A stretch of 64,000 bases of DNA from Silicimonas algicola (GCF_003148765.1 NZ_QGGV01000005.1:62001-126000); one strand, 5' to 3'. Positions 45,167 through 55,060 are shown, counted from the stretch's first letter. The notes: generated by a model from the sequence alone, not told the origin. Numbers and translations are program-made.

Positions 45167-46018
45167 GCGTCGCGCTTGAGGGCACTTTCGTGCCACTTCC
45201 TCAGAAGCATCCAGGTCACCCAGGACAAGACGAGGTAGATCGCCACGCCTGTCACGACGATCAGTGTGAGCGCCGCGAACATGCGGGGCGTGTTCAGCCG
45301 GTAACTCGACTCGAGGATGCGGAAGGCAAGGCCCGACCCGATGCCGCCGGAGCCCGCGACGAACTCGGCCACAACCGCCCCGATCAGGCTGAGGCCGCCC
45401 GCGATGCGCAGGCCCCCGAGGAAATAGGGCAGGGCGGCAGGAAGCTGGAGGTAGCGCAGTCTTTGCCAGCGAGAGGCGCCGTAGACGCTGAAGAGGTCGC
45501 GCAGGTTATGGTCGGCAGAGTTCAGTCCCAGCGTCGTGTTCGACAGGATCGGAAAGAAGGCGACGATCCAGGCGCAGATGAGAAGGCCCGCGATCTTAGA
45601 ATCAACGTAGATGAAGATGAGCGGCGCAATGGCGACGATCGGCGTCACCTGAAGCACCACCGCATAGGGAAAGAAGCTCATCTCGATCCACTTCGACTGG
45701 GTGAAGAGGATCGCGAGGCCGCCGCCGAAGACGACGGCGAGGAGAAGTGCGAGGCCGGTGACAGTCAGGGTCACGAGCCAGCTTCCTGCAAGAATGCCGA
45801 AGTCCTGCCACAGGGTGGAAGCGACGAGGCCAGGTCCGGGCAGGATGTAGTGCGGAATCTCCTTGGCCGTCACAAGCCAGTGCCATCCCGCGATGACGAG
45901 GACGAAGACGAGGATGGGGAGCGCCCATCTTCCGGTGCGCGAGAGGCGTTCGGCGCGCAGGCGCTGCGCTTCCTCACGGTCGAGGACGGGCGCGGAATCG
46001 GCCATCGGAACGGCGGGA

Positions 46019-46032
<14 letters not shown>
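45163..46032 (-). CDS. ABC transporter permease (TauC/SsuC/ThiX-like)
   Basis: A 289-residue inner-membrane permease with about six membrane segments (ALPILVFVLVIAGWHWLV, then VTLTVTGLALLLAVVFGGGLAIL) and the EAA loop around NLRDLFSVYGASRWQRLRYLQLPAALPYFLGGLRIA, which contacts the ATPase. It overlaps the ATPase gene by 14 bases and the amidohydrolase gene by four. Confidence 0.93.
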
Positions 46033-46827
<795 letters not shown>

Positions 46828-46831
<4 letters not shown>

Positions 46832-47844
46832 TTGCTGGCGAGTTGTTTCTGAAGTTCGAGGGAGGCACCGGTGTTGGCGAAGTCGAGCGTGTAGGACTGC
46901 GACACGTCGATCCCGGCCTCAAGAACGCCCGCATCGACCATCTTGTCATAGAAGCTCTGGATCGTCTCGGCCGTCATCGCGCCGATGCCCGCCGTCTCGG
47001 CATCGCCGGACAGGACGATGCCGTATTCCTTCATCTTCTCGATCGAGAAGGCGATCTGCTCGTCCGACATCTCGGGGTTGGCTTCCTGGATCAGCGCGTT
47101 CGCCGCCGAGGGGTCGCCGTAGAGATAATTCGTCCAGCCGATGGCGGATCCTTCGACGAAGCACTTTACCGCATCGGGCTTGGTGTCGATCGTCTCCTGC
47201 ATCGTCTCGACCGTGGTGGCGTAGGTGTTGAAGCCCGCGTCGGACAGTAGCCAGATGTCTGGCGCGAAGCCGCCTTCCTTCTCGATCGCGAAGGGCTCGG
47301 AGGTGATGTAGCCCTGTTGCGCCGAGTTCTCGTCCGCGATGAAGGGGGCGGGGTTGAAAGTGTAGGGCACGCGCTTTCCGGCGTCGAAACCGTAGTCGGC
47401 CATCATCCACTGGTAGAAGCTCTGGAAGCCGTTGTCGCCGATGATCATCGTTTCGAGGTCCTTGAGACCCTCGAAGTCCGTGACCTTACCCGGATGGGTC
47501 AGGAGGACCTGCGGCTCTTTCTGGAAGTGCGCCGCCACGACCTTGAGCGGAATGCCCTCCTTCACCGCCGAAAAGGCCTGAAGAAGGTTGCCGCCCATGG
47601 AAAAGTCGATCTTGCCGGCCAGCATCAGAGCACGGTTGTTCACCTGCGGACCGCCGGGCACGATGGTGACCTTGAGGCCGCAGGCCTCGTAGGTGCCATC
47701 CGCGACGGCCTGGTAATAGCCGCCGTGCTCGGCCTGAGCGACCCAGTTGGTGCCGAAGTTGACTTCCATCACATGGCTCTCGGCCAGTGCGGCGCCGGCC
47801 GACACGACAAGCGCGCAGGCCGAAACAGTGATCTTGCAGAACAT
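46828..47844 (-). CDS. ABC transporter substrate-binding protein (NMT1/ThiY-like)
   Basis: A 338-residue periplasmic binding protein. The signal peptide is FCKITVSACALVVSAGAALAE; the mature part has VNFGTNWVAQAEHGGYYQAVADGTYEACGLKVTIVPGGPQVNN, which is the NMT1/ThiY-type pattern for thiamine-pyrimidine or related ligands. It is the first gene of the operon, with GGGGGA seven bases before the ATG. The ligand is not determined. Confidence 0.9.
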
Positions 47845-48041
47845 TGGTGATCCCCCGGACAGGTGTTTTTGCGGTCCCGGCTTATCTCTCGCCGGATCGA
47901 CGTTCCATTCAGCCCGACATGCAGCACATGGCCGGCGCGGGCGACTGCTCATTTGATAGTCACTCCATCGCGATTCGCACAGGGAGGAGGCGAGCGCGAG
48001 GCCGGTTGCATCGGCACGGGTGATCCGTCAGCCTGCCCCGC

Positions 48042-48449
48042 ATGACCGAAAATCGGATCGCAGCCCTGACACCCGAGGGAATCGCCCCGCCGTTCGCACG
48101 CTATGCGCAGGGCGTCGCAGTGCCCGCCGGACTGCGCTTCGTCTACACATCCGGCCAGCTGGGTCTGGCAGAGGACGGATCGGTGCCGGAGGGAGCGGCG
48201 GCTCAGGCGGCGATCTGCTTCGGCAACGTCGACCGCATCCTTGCCGCAGGCGGAGCGACGCGTGCGGACGTCGTGCGCATCAACGCCTATGTCACGGATC
48301 GCGCTCACATGCCGGGCTACATGACCGCCCGCGACGCGTGGTTGAAAGATATCGAGCGTCTGCCGGCCTCCACGCTCGTCATCGTTTCTGGATTCACCAG
48401 GGTCGAATTCCTGGTGGAAGTCGAGGTCGTGGCTGCCGTCGCGCCTTGA
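48042..48449 (+). CDS. RidA family (YjgF/YER057c/UK114) protein
   Basis: A 135-residue protein of the RidA superfamily, many members of which hydrolyse reactive enamines/imines or act as deaminases in nitrogen-compound breakdown. The family ending GFTRVEFLVEVEVVA carries the Arg and Glu expected in active RidA forms. It is transcribed away from the binding-protein gene, about 200 bases apart, and fits functionally as part of the adjacent amidohydrolase pathway. Confidence 0.9.
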   Translation: MTENRIAALTPEGIAPPFARYAQGVAVPAGLRFVYTSGQLGLAEDGSVPEGAAAQAAICFGNVDRILAAGGATRADVVRINAYVTDRAHMPGYMTARDAWLKDIERLPASTLVIVSGFTRVEFLVEVEVVAAVAP

Positions 48450-48536
48450 ATGAACGGCCGGAGGGCGCCTATGCGCCCGCAGTTGTGTGGCGTCGCGGCA
48501 TGGGCTATGCTGCAATGCAGCAAGAAGGGGTCTGTC

Positions 48537-49166
48537 GTGGCTGGAAAGATCATTACCGTCGCTCAGCAGAAGGGCGGTGCGGGCAAGACCACCCTCGCCG
48601 CGAACCTCGCCGTGTCGCTATCGCGCATGGGGCACAAGGTGGCACTTCTGGATACCGACCCGCAAGGCTCACTCGGCCGCTGGTTTCTCGCACGGCGTGA
48701 GGGGGGCGATCCGGGTCTGTCCTTCTCGACTGCGAGCGCCTGGGGTGTCAGCTACGAGTGCGACAAGCTGAGGGGCGAGGTCGATTTCGTAATCGTGGAT
48801 ACGCCGCCGAAGATCGACAGCGATCTGAAGCCCGCCATCCGGGAAAGCGATCTTGTCATCGTTCCCGTCTCGGCCAGCCAGGTCGATGTCTGGGCGACCG
48901 AGGGCGTCCTGGACCTTGCGACGCGCGAGAAGGCGGAGGTCATGGTGGTTCTGAACCGCGCCAAGGCCGGTACGAAGGTCGCCGACGCGGTAGACGCGGC
49001 GCTGACCGACCTGGGCGTCACCCGGGCGGACACCATGATCGGTCACCGCGTCGCCTATCCCGAGACGCTTGGCATCGGGAAAGGCGTGCTGGAGCGCCCG
49101 AAAGGTGCCTGGACCGCCGAGATGGACGCCCTTACGGCGGAAGTTCTGTCGCGGCTCGGCGTCTAG
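48537..49166 (+). CDS. ParA family ATPase, chromosomal orphan
   Basis: A 209-residue MinD/ParA-type ATPase. The deviant Walker A motif is QQKGGAGKTTLAANLAVSLS, followed by LLDTDPQGSLGRWF and VDFVIVDTPPKID. The GTG at 48537 with AAGGGG upstream is preferred; an ATG at 48507 would add ten residues. No parB or partition site is next to it, so it is a small orphan ParA of the kind that positions cellular cargo. It converges on a membrane protein gene and overlaps it by four bases. Confidence 0.9.
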   Translation: MAGKIITVAQQKGGAGKTTLAANLAVSLSRMGHKVALLDTDPQGSLGRWFLARREGGDPGLSFSTASAWGVSYECDKLRGEVDFVIVDTPPKIDSDLKPAIRESDLVIVPVSASQVDVWATEGVLDLATREKAEVMVVLNRAKAGTKVADAVDAALTDLGVTRADTMIGHRVAYPETLGIGKGVLERPKGAWTAEMDALTAEVLSRLGV

Positions 49167-49732
49167 AGCTTTCCGAACCGCCGCACGACCGGCTTTGCCG
49201 GCTCGGCGTCTTCTTCGGCGACGTTTTCCGGCGCCAGCGCGAAGGAGACGCCGCGGAACAGGAGCGAGTTGGGCTCGGTCATCGCGATGACCTCGGACGT
49301 CCACTTGGGCGAGAAGGTCAGGTCGAAAGCCCTCGGCATCCAGTGGACGAAATTGTGCATCACAAGGATCATCGCGGCGATGCCAAAGGCCTGCGCCGCC
49401 TTGTGAACCGCGCCCCCGTAGCGGAGCACCGTGAAGAGCATGAAGGAACAACCCGCGGCGAGAGCGCCGTCCATCAGCATCGCGATGTCCGCGTCGTCGC
49501 CGGCCAGCGAACCGCCAAGAAGTTGGAAGCGCACGTAGCGCGACAGGACGACGGCGAGCATGCCGACGAGCGCCGCACCGATGAGCGACAGCGGATACAT
49601 GAAGTTTTCCGACCAGTGCGGGATGACCTGGACCTGCGCCCTCGCGGCCGCGGCGGGCGCGTGCTTTTCGGCCAGGCGTTCGATGCGGTTCTGGAACTTG
49701 CCGTCGGGCGACGCGGTCTGGGGGCTGCTCAT
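49163..49732 (-). CDS. Membrane protein, unknown
   Basis: A 189-residue protein: a polar N-terminal helix (NRIERLAEKHAPAAAARAQ), three hydrophobic segments (MYPLSLIGAALVGMLAVVLS, then MDGALAAGCSFMLFTVLRY, and FGIAAMILVMHNFVHWM) and a polar C-terminal tail with VAEEDAEPAKPVVRRFGKL. The start has AGGAG nine bases upstream. No family recognised with confidence. It converges on the orphan parA. Confidence 0.8.
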   Translation of the reverse strand: MSSPQTASPDGKFQNRIERLAEKHAPAAAARAQVQVIPHWSENFMYPLSLIGAALVGMLAVVLSRYVRFQLLGGSLAGDDADIAMLMDGALAAGCSFMLFTVLRYGGAVHKAAQAFGIAAMILVMHNFVHWMPRAFDLTFSPKWTSEVIAMTEPNSLLFRGVSFALAPENVAEEDAEPAKPVVRRFGKL

Positions 49733-49842
49733 CGAACGAAACTCCTGCTGGATCGGCGGGAGTTTCGTTGTCGAAAGGGGCGAAATCGGGGCGAAAAGGC
49801 TGAGTTTCCCTGACATTCGCCCCGCGCCACCCCCGATTGCGA

Positions 49843-50469
49843 TCAAGGCAGGGGGATGTCGGCCACTTTCTTCGGCTGGTCGTAGCCCCGCTGGACTGCG
49901 GGCCGTTCGGCGATCCGGAGATACCAGTCCCGTACGCGCGGGAAGTCGTTGAGGTCTATCTCCTGCCACTCGAACCGGCTGATCCACGGCCAAGTGGCTA
50001 TGTCTGCTATGGAATAGTCGCCCGCGATGAAGTCGCGACCCTGAAGCCGCTTGTCGAGGACGCCGTAGAGCCGACGCGCCTCTTTCGAGAAGCGTTCCTC
50101 GGCATACTGGGCCTTTCCAGCGTTGTACTTCACGAAGTGGTGGACCTGCCCCAGCATCGGACCGACGCCGCCCATCTGCCACATCAGCCATTCGATGACC
50201 TCCCACTTTCCGTCGCCTTTCGGCATCAGCTTGCCTTCGCGTTCGGCCAGCCACAGCAGGATCGCGCCCGACTCCATCAGGTGAAAGCCTGTCTCGCGCT
50301 CGAGGATGGCGGGAATCTTGTTGTTTGGCGAAATCTTCAGGAAGTCGGGAGCGAACTGTTCGTCCTGCCCGATGTTCACGGCGTGGGCCTCGTAGGGCAG
50401 GCCGAGCTCTTCGAGTGCGATCGAGACCTTGCGGCCGTTCGGGGTGGTCCAGGTGTAGAGGTCGATCAT
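49843..50469 (-). CDS. Glutathione S-transferase, YfcG-like
   Basis: A 208-residue GST. The N-terminal thioredoxin fold LYTWTTPNGRKVSIALEELG and LKISPNNKIPAI match the Nu-class/YfcG group, which has disulfide reductase activity, followed by MESGAILLWLAEREGKLMP and the all-helical C domain with DYSIADIATWPW. It overlaps the stop of the upstream EamA transporter by four bases (ATGA). Confidence 0.93.
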   Translation of the reverse strand: MIDLYTWTTPNGRKVSIALEELGLPYEAHAVNIGQDEQFAPDFLKISPNNKIPAILERETGFHLMESGAILLWLAEREGKLMPKGDGKWEVIEWLMWQMGGVGPMLGQVHHFVKYNAGKAQYAEERFSKEARRLYGVLDKRLQGRDFIAGDYSIADIATWPWISRFEWQEIDLNDFPRVRDWYLRIAERPAVQRGYDQPKKVADIPLP

Positions 50470-51398
50470 TTGAGATCCTTTCCGTTGGCGATGGCGCGCG
50501 ACAGCATGGCCTCGCGGATGGCGATGAAGGTCGTGGCCGCGATGATGACGGTCCCGCCGAGGATGACCCAGGCGTCGGCCTCCTCGCTGAAGACGAAGAC
50601 GCCCAGAAGGACCGACCAGATGAGTTGGAGGAAGGTCACGGGCTGTGTCACCGAAACGGGCGCGGCGGCGAAGGCGCGGGTCATGGAATAGTGTCCGGCG
50701 GTCGCGAGACAGGCGACGCCCATGATCCATGCGGCCTCGGACAGTGTCGGCGTGCGCCAGACGGCGAAAGCGAAGGGAGCGAGGCAGACCGTGACGACGA
50801 TGGACAACATGGCGACGATGCTGGTCGCAGGCAATTCACCCGAGAACCGCTTTGCGATCAGGTAGCTGAACGCGAAGAGCATTGCGGCGAATATCATTGC
50901 GTAATGACCGTCGTCCAACGCTCTCAGACCCGGACGCAGGATCAGAAGCGCGCCGAGAAACGCCAGGAGGATGGCCAAGATCCTGCGGGCCGCCAGCTTC
51001 TCGCCGAGGACGAATGCAGCGGCGAGGGTGACGTACACCGGCGTCATGTAATTCATCGCCGTCACCTCGGCGATGGTGATGCGGGTCATGGCGAAGAACC
51101 ACAGCATCACCGCGAAGGAATGGGCGAAGCCCCGAATGCCGAGGATGCGCAATTGCTGCCGCGTGAGGGGTGCGCCCCTGATTTCGCGCCAGGCCGGCAA
51201 CAGCCAGACGAGGCCGAAGACATAGCGCAGGAATGCGCTTTCGGGGGCAGGCAAGTCTTTCGCGCCGTGTTTCACGCCCGCCGTCACTCCCACGAAGAGC
51301 AATCCGGTCAGGACCATCCAGCCGATCCCGGCTAGCGGCCGGTCGACGGGAACGCGGATCACGGGAGGCGGGGCGAAGGGCGCGTCGGGCATTGGCAT
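50466..51398 (-). CDS. EamA/DMT family transporter
   Basis: A 310-residue drug/metabolite transporter with ten predicted membrane segments in two EamA halves (for example WMVLTGLLFVGVTAGVKHG, AMNYMTPVYVTLAAAFVLGEKL, SMTRAFAAAPVSVTQPVTFL, WVILGGTVIIAATTFIAI). The start at 51398 (MPMPDAP) follows a 26-base gap after the LysE gene. Substrate unknown. Confidence 0.9.
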   Translation of the reverse strand: MPMPDAPFAPPPVIRVPVDRPLAGIGWMVLTGLLFVGVTAGVKHGAKDLPAPESAFLRYVFGLVWLLPAWREIRGAPLTRQQLRILGIRGFAHSFAVMLWFFAMTRITIAEVTAMNYMTPVYVTLAAAFVLGEKLAARRILAILLAFLGALLILRPGLRALDDGHYAMIFAAMLFAFSYLIAKRFSGELPATSIVAMLSIVVTVCLAPFAFAVWRTPTLSEAAWIMGVACLATAGHYSMTRAFAAAPVSVTQPVTFLQLIWSVLLGVFVFSEEADAWVILGGTVIIAATTFIAIREAMLSRAIANGKDLK

Positions 51399-51424
51399 CT
51401 CTATGCGACGTCGGATGCGGAGGC

Positions 51425-52024
51425 TCAACCCGCGACGAGGGCGAGGGCGATGCTCCACATCACGACGGCGACGCCCATGTCGAGCACACGCCAGGCCGCG
51501 GGCCGTGCAAAGACGGGCGCCAGCAGCGTCGCGCCGTAGCCGAGGGCGACGAAGAAGACCGTGGACGCCGCAAGAGCGCCCGCGCCGAAGGCCCAGCGGT
51601 CGTCGCCGTACTGCGCCGCGATGGCACCGAGGAGAACGACCGTGTCGAGGTAGACGTGCGGGTTGAGCCAGGTCAGCGCAAGGCACGTCAGCACCGCGGA
51701 ACGTGCCGTCTGCTGCGGTCCTTCGCCTGCCACGAGGGATTGGGTTTCGGTCAGAGCACGGCGTGCGCTGAGGGCGCCGTAGACGATCAGGAAGGCGGCA
51801 CCGCCCCATTTCGCCAGAGGCTCGATCCAGGGCGTCGCTTCCATCAGCGCGCCGAAGCCGGCGACGCCGGACGCGATCAGGATCGCTTCCGACAGGATGC
51901 AGATCAGGACGACCAGTTCTACGTGTCGCCTCGTCACGCCCTGTCGAAGCACGAAGGCGTTCTGTGCGCCGATGGCCATGATCAGCGAGAGGCTGACGGC
52001 GAAACCCGAGGCGAAAGTGGTCAC
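51425..52024 (-). CDS. LysE/ArgO family amino-acid exporter
   Basis: A 199-residue inner-membrane exporter. It begins TTFASGFAVSLSLIMAIGAQNAFVLRQG, the LysE N-terminal pattern, and has LTCLALTWLNPHVYLDTVVLLG with the Asn-Pro-His. The GTG at 52024 overlaps the upstream membrane gene stop by four bases. It likely exports arginine or lysine or related basic amino acids. Confidence 0.92.
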   Translation of the reverse strand: MTTFASGFAVSLSLIMAIGAQNAFVLRQGVTRRHVELVVLICILSEAILIASGVAGFGALMEATPWIEPLAKWGGAAFLIVYGALSARRALTETQSLVAGEGPQQTARSAVLTCLALTWLNPHVYLDTVVLLGAIAAQYGDDRWAFGAGALAASTVFFVALGYGATLLAPVFARPAAWRVLDMGVAVVMWSIALALVAG

Positions 52025-52395
52025 CGACGCAGTGGCGTCAGGATCACGGCGATCAGCGCCGAGGAGGCGACCGCGACCCCGATCCAGCCGAGGTACCACG
52101 CCTGACCGGCGAGGCGGTTCTCGGCGAAGGAGGCCGCAAATGCGAGGCGGCCCTGGTGTGCGGTTGCTGCGGACAGGGCAAGAAGACTGGACACGATACA
52201 CAGCCGCACCGGCCAGCTCCTGCGTCGGATCAGAAGCGCGAAGACGACCCCCGTCGGGGCACCGATCCATGCAATCGACGTGGACCAGAACGGGTGCGCT
52301 CCATAGGCCCGCGAAACACCCCAATGAGCGGCGACGATCACGATCAGGACAGAGATCACGTAAGGAGCGACGCGGACAGGCAACATGGGCGGCAT
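52021..52395 (-). CDS. Small membrane protein, unknown
   Basis: A 124-residue protein with about four hydrophobic segments (VAPYVISVLIVIVAAHWGV, STSIAWIGAPTGVVFALLI, LCIVSSLLALSAATA and YLGWIGVAVASSALIAVIL). The ATG at 52395 has GGAAG eight bases upstream; a TTG at 52422 would add nine residues. It overlaps lysE by four bases and is probably co-transcribed with it. No family recognised. Confidence 0.7.
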   Translation of the reverse strand: MPPMLPVRVAPYVISVLIVIVAAHWGVSRAYGAHPFWSTSIAWIGAPTGVVFALLIRRRSWPVRLCIVSSLLALSAATAHQGRLAFAASFAENRLAGQAWYLGWIGVAVASSALIAVILTPLRR

Positions 52396-52502
52396 CAATG
52401 CCGCTTCCGGATCACGGATCAAGGTCGATGTTACATTCGGGATATTGAATGATTGACATCGTCATCCCAACTGAACCGGGCGTGCCTTGGAGGGAGAGCG
52501 AA

Positions 52503-52925
52503 ATGAACGTGAAGCTGGCGTGTCTGACCTGCGGTCAGGGAAATCGAGTGCCCGCGGAAAAGCTAGGCGATGCGCCGAAATGCGGAACCTGCGGCGCGGG
52601 ATTGATGCCTTCGTCGCCGGTCGAGATCGGGTTCGATGTCCTGGAAAAGGCGCGCACCATGGACGAGGTGCCGCTGGTGGTTGATTTCTGGGCGGGATGG
52701 TGCGGGCCCTGCCGCATGATGGCCCCTGAATTCTCAAAAGCCGCGAAGGAGATGTCAGGTCGCGCGCGCTTTGCGAAGCTGGACACCGAGGCACACTCTC
52801 AGGCGAGCGCGCGGTTCGGCATCCGTGGCATCCCGCTATTGATCCGGTTCAGGAACGGGCGCGAGGAGGCACGTCTGGCGGGCGCCGTGCAGGCGTCCGC
52901 CATAGTGTCGTGGATGGGTCAGTAG
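52503..52925 (+). CDS. trxC: Thioredoxin 2 (TrxC), zinc-ribbon type
   Basis: A 140-residue oxidoreductase with an N-terminal zinc ribbon (Cys7, Cys10, Cys27, Cys30 in ACLTCGQGNRVP and KCGTCGAG) and a thioredoxin domain with the redox site FWAGWCGPCRMM (Cys67, Cys70) and the cis-proline in IRGIPLL. The start ATG follows GGAGGGAGAGCGAA. It acts in the cytoplasm in disulfide reduction and oxidative stress. It converges on a lipoprotein gene, overlapping by seven bases. Confidence 0.95.
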   Translation: MNVKLACLTCGQGNRVPAEKLGDAPKCGTCGAGLMPSSPVEIGFDVLEKARTMDEVPLVVDFWAGWCGPCRMMAPEFSKAAKEMSGRARFAKLDTEAHSQASARFGIRGIPLLIRFRNGREEARLAGAVQASAIVSWMGQ

Positions 52926-53200
52926 ACGGCTTCGAAGCGGACGATCTGGCCCGACCGGTCGACCTCGCAATAGGCGCGTTCAGTGCCTGCCGCGGCTCCG
53001 ACGTAGATGCCGGTGGTGTCCTTGTTCGACACACGACCCATCGCATTCACTTCAACACCGGCGAGTGGCGCACTGATGCTGGCAGCGAAGCGCTCGAGGC
53101 AGGCCGAGCGCATCTGCGACTGAGTGGCTGCGTTCATTTCGGCGCCGCAGGCGGCAAGCGCCAACGGGCCCATCAGGGTTAGGGCTACGGTGCGTCGCAT
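52919..53200 (-). CDS. Small lipoprotein, unknown
   Basis: A 93-residue protein with a lipoprotein signal, LTLMGPLALAACG, with the lipidated cysteine at residue 18. The mature part (ACLERFAASISAPLAGVEVNAM, then GIYVGAAAGTERAYCEVDRSG) has two further cysteines that could pair. It overlaps the end of the DUF3309 gene upstream by one base (TGATG), so the two are coupled. Confidence 0.75.
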   Translation of the reverse strand: MRRTVALTLMGPLALAACGAEMNAATQSQMRSACLERFAASISAPLAGVEVNAMGRVSNKDTTGIYVGAAAGTERAYCEVDRSGQIVRFEAVY

Positions 53201-53355
53201 CAGATGGCTCCCATGAGCAGAAGGATGATGATGATGAGAAGGATGAGGCCGAGACCGCCGGACGGGCCGTAGCCCCAATTTGCCGAATGTCCCCAACGCG
53301 GTAGTGCACCGATCAGCAGTAGGATCAGTAGCACGATCAGGATGGTGTATAGCAT
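53200..53355 (-). CDS. DUF3309 family small membrane protein
   Basis: A 51-residue peptide: MLYTILIVLLILLLIGALPR, a central WGHSANWGYGPSGG, then a second hydrophobic run GLILLIIIILLLMGAI. The W-x-H-S...GYGPSGG core between two hydrophobic segments is the DUF3309 pattern. Its stop overlaps the ATG of the lipoprotein gene by one base. Function unknown; likely inner membrane. Confidence 0.85.
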   Translation of the reverse strand: MLYTILIVLLILLLIGALPRWGHSANWGYGPSGGLGLILLIIIILLLMGAI

Positions 53356-53499
53356 GGGGTTTCCCCAAAGTTGCTCCGGGCGGCCAACGTCCGCCGATGC
53401 AATCGGTTCCCCCTTGCCAAAAAGGGACCGGATGCAGTTGCTCCTCGACGACAGTGGCGTCGACTCCTACTTTTGCCGCGCCCAGTCGTCGGAGTCGCA

Positions 53500-53841
53500 A
53501 TGACCCATCTTCTGACCATGAGCCTCGAGGGGATCGTCCCGGAGGAGGGCGCACCCGCGCCTGACCGGGTCCTGTCGGGCGATCCAAAGTTCCGAACCTG
53601 GAACCTCGAGAAGCGTGACGGGCTTTATGCCGGGGTTTGGGAGGCGACGCCGGGGAAGTGGCGGATCCTCTATGACGAGTGGGAATACTGCCGGATCCTC
53701 GAGGGCCGGTCGGTCATCACCTCCACGGACGGCATCTCTGTCGACGTGGGGCCGGGCGACGGTTTCATTCTGCGCCCGGGCTTCGAGGGAACGTGGGAGG
53801 TGATCGAGACCACGCGAAAGGAGTACGTCATCCGCCTTTGA
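53500..53841 (+). CDS. Cupin domain protein (DUF861/cupin_3)
   Basis: A 113-residue single cupin. The motifs GVWEATPGKWRILYDEWEYCRILEG and VGPGDGFILRPGFEGTWEVIE are those of the DUF861 family related to (S)-ureidoglycine aminohydrolase and EutQ. The start ATG has GGAG five bases upstream. Its end overlaps the converging PAP2 gene by 14 bases. Role unknown. Confidence 0.88.
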   Translation: MTHLLTMSLEGIVPEEGAPAPDRVLSGDPKFRTWNLEKRDGLYAGVWEATPGKWRILYDEWEYCRILEGRSVITSTDGISVDVGPGDGFILRPGFEGTWEVIETTRKEYVIRL

Positions 53842-54547
53842 CCTCGGGTGTCCCTGCTTCGTGCTCGATCGTCCCGTGCCGGTCGAGCCAGCCTGCGGCC
53901 AGGGCGCAAAGGAGGGCCCAGAAGGCACCCGCCGCCCATCCGCCCAGCACGTCCGAGGGCCAATGGACGCCGAGGTATACCCGCGAGATGCCGACCGCGA
54001 CGGTCAGGATCACGGCGAGCGCAAAATAGAAGAGCTTCATCCGGACGCTGGCCTCGGCGCGAGACAGCATGACGGCGAGCGTGAGGTAGGTCGTGGCCGC
54101 CATCATCGAGTGCCCTGAGGGGAACGCATGGGAATAGACCTCCATCCCATGCGGCACGAGATCGGGACGAGGGCGCGAGAAGCCCGACTTCGCCACCACG
54201 CCCAGGATGCGTCCGCCTATGACGGCGACCAGCAGGAAGATCGCGTCGCGCCACCGGCGGCGCAGCAGGAACGCCGTGACGACGCAGGCCGTGACAAGCG
54301 TGAGAACCGTGGCGCCGCCAAGCGCGGTGATGTCGCGCATCATCTCTTCGACCCATTGCGGGCCAAGGGGATCGTCGGGGTTGCCTACGGTGCGGAGAGA
54401 GAGGAGGAGCGTTTCGTCGAAGGCGGAAAGATCGCCCTCGACCATCTCGGCGGCCAGAGCGGCAAAGGCCCAGAGCGCGCCGGTCGTGAGGATCAGCAGG
54501 ACAAGGGTGGAAATGTCGATGCGGTGCAGGAAGCGCGGCAGGTGCAT
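53828..54547 (-). CDS. PAP2 family phosphatase
   Basis: A 239-residue integral membrane phosphatase with about six membrane segments and all three PAP2 motifs: KSGFSRPRP, SHAFPSGHSM and SRVYLGVHWPSDVLGG. Such enzymes dephosphorylate phosphatidic acid or undecaprenyl pyrophosphate. It is followed on the other side by the terminator of a cold-shock gene. Confidence 0.93.
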   Translation of the reverse strand: MHLPRFLHRIDISTLVLLILTTGALWAFAALAAEMVEGDLSAFDETLLLSLRTVGNPDDPLGPQWVEEMMRDITALGGATVLTLVTACVVTAFLLRRRWRDAIFLLVAVIGGRILGVVAKSGFSRPRPDLVPHGMEVYSHAFPSGHSMMAATTYLTLAVMLSRAEASVRMKLFYFALAVILTVAVGISRVYLGVHWPSDVLGGWAAGAFWALLCALAAGWLDRHGTIEHEAGTPEVKGG

Positions 54548-54589
54548 GTCCCGAACCTAGGCGGATCGGGGCCGTCTGCCAGAGGAAAA

Positions 54590-54611
54590 GGGCGGGTGGG
54601 ACCACCCGCCC
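54590..54611 (-). terminator. Rho-independent terminator of the first cold-shock gene
   Basis: GGGCGGGTGG and CCACCCGCCC form a perfect 10-bp stem with a 2-base centre, 9 bases past the csp stop. On the minus strand it is followed by TTTTCCTCT. Confidence 0.85.
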
Positions 54612-54620
54612 GGAGGCGTC

Positions 54621-54827
54621 TCAGCGAAGCTTGAGGTTGCCCGCGCTTTCGCGGCCGTCACGGCCGGACTGAAGCTCGTACTCGACCTTCTGGTTGTCGG
54701 CGAGGCCGGTGAGGCCCGAACGCTCGACGGCAGAGATGTGGACGAAGATGTCCTTGCCGCCCGAATCGGGGGCAATGAAGCCGAAGCCCTTGGTGGTATT
54801 GAACCATTTCACGGTGCCGGTGGCCAT
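54621..54827 (-). CDS. Cold-shock protein (CspA family), copy 1
   Basis: A 68-residue OB-fold RNA-binding protein: MATGTVKWFNTTKGFGFIAP carries the RNP1-type KGFGFI, and DIFVHISAVERSGL the RNP2-type FVHI. AGGAG lies ten bases before the ATG. It has a leader conserved with copy 2, and its own terminator. It acts as an RNA chaperone. Confidence 0.97.
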   Translation of the reverse strand: MATGTVKWFNTTKGFGFIAPDSGGKDIFVHISAVERSGLTGLADNQKVEYELQSGRDGRESAGNLKLR

Positions 54828-54880
54828 TCCGTGGTCTCCTGAGTGTCGCCGCTCGCGGTATGCAGCGGCCTGGCCAGAGC

Positions 54881-54924
54881 GTCTGGGATCGAGACTGAGG
54901 CCGGTTAGGGAGACAGTGGGTCGA
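54881..54924 (-). promoter_or_regulatory. Conserved leader element of csp copy 1
   Basis: This 44-bp block, 54-97 bases upstream of the csp start, matches a block at the same distance upstream of csp copy 2 (shared words GTCTGG.ATCGA, GACTGA, GCCG, AGACAGTGG, TCGA on the plus strand), while flanking sequence differs. It is probably a structured 5' leader element or promoter of the csp mRNA. Confidence 0.6.
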
Positions 54925-55060
54925 GCAGAAGTTAGCGCGGATGATCTAGAGCAACCGACGGCAAAAATCAAGACGGACGCGAAAATGCCCGTCGGCATCG
55001 CGTCTGCAACGTGTCGGCAAAACGTATGGCACCCGTCGGCCCGGACCCGGGCCCCGGAAA

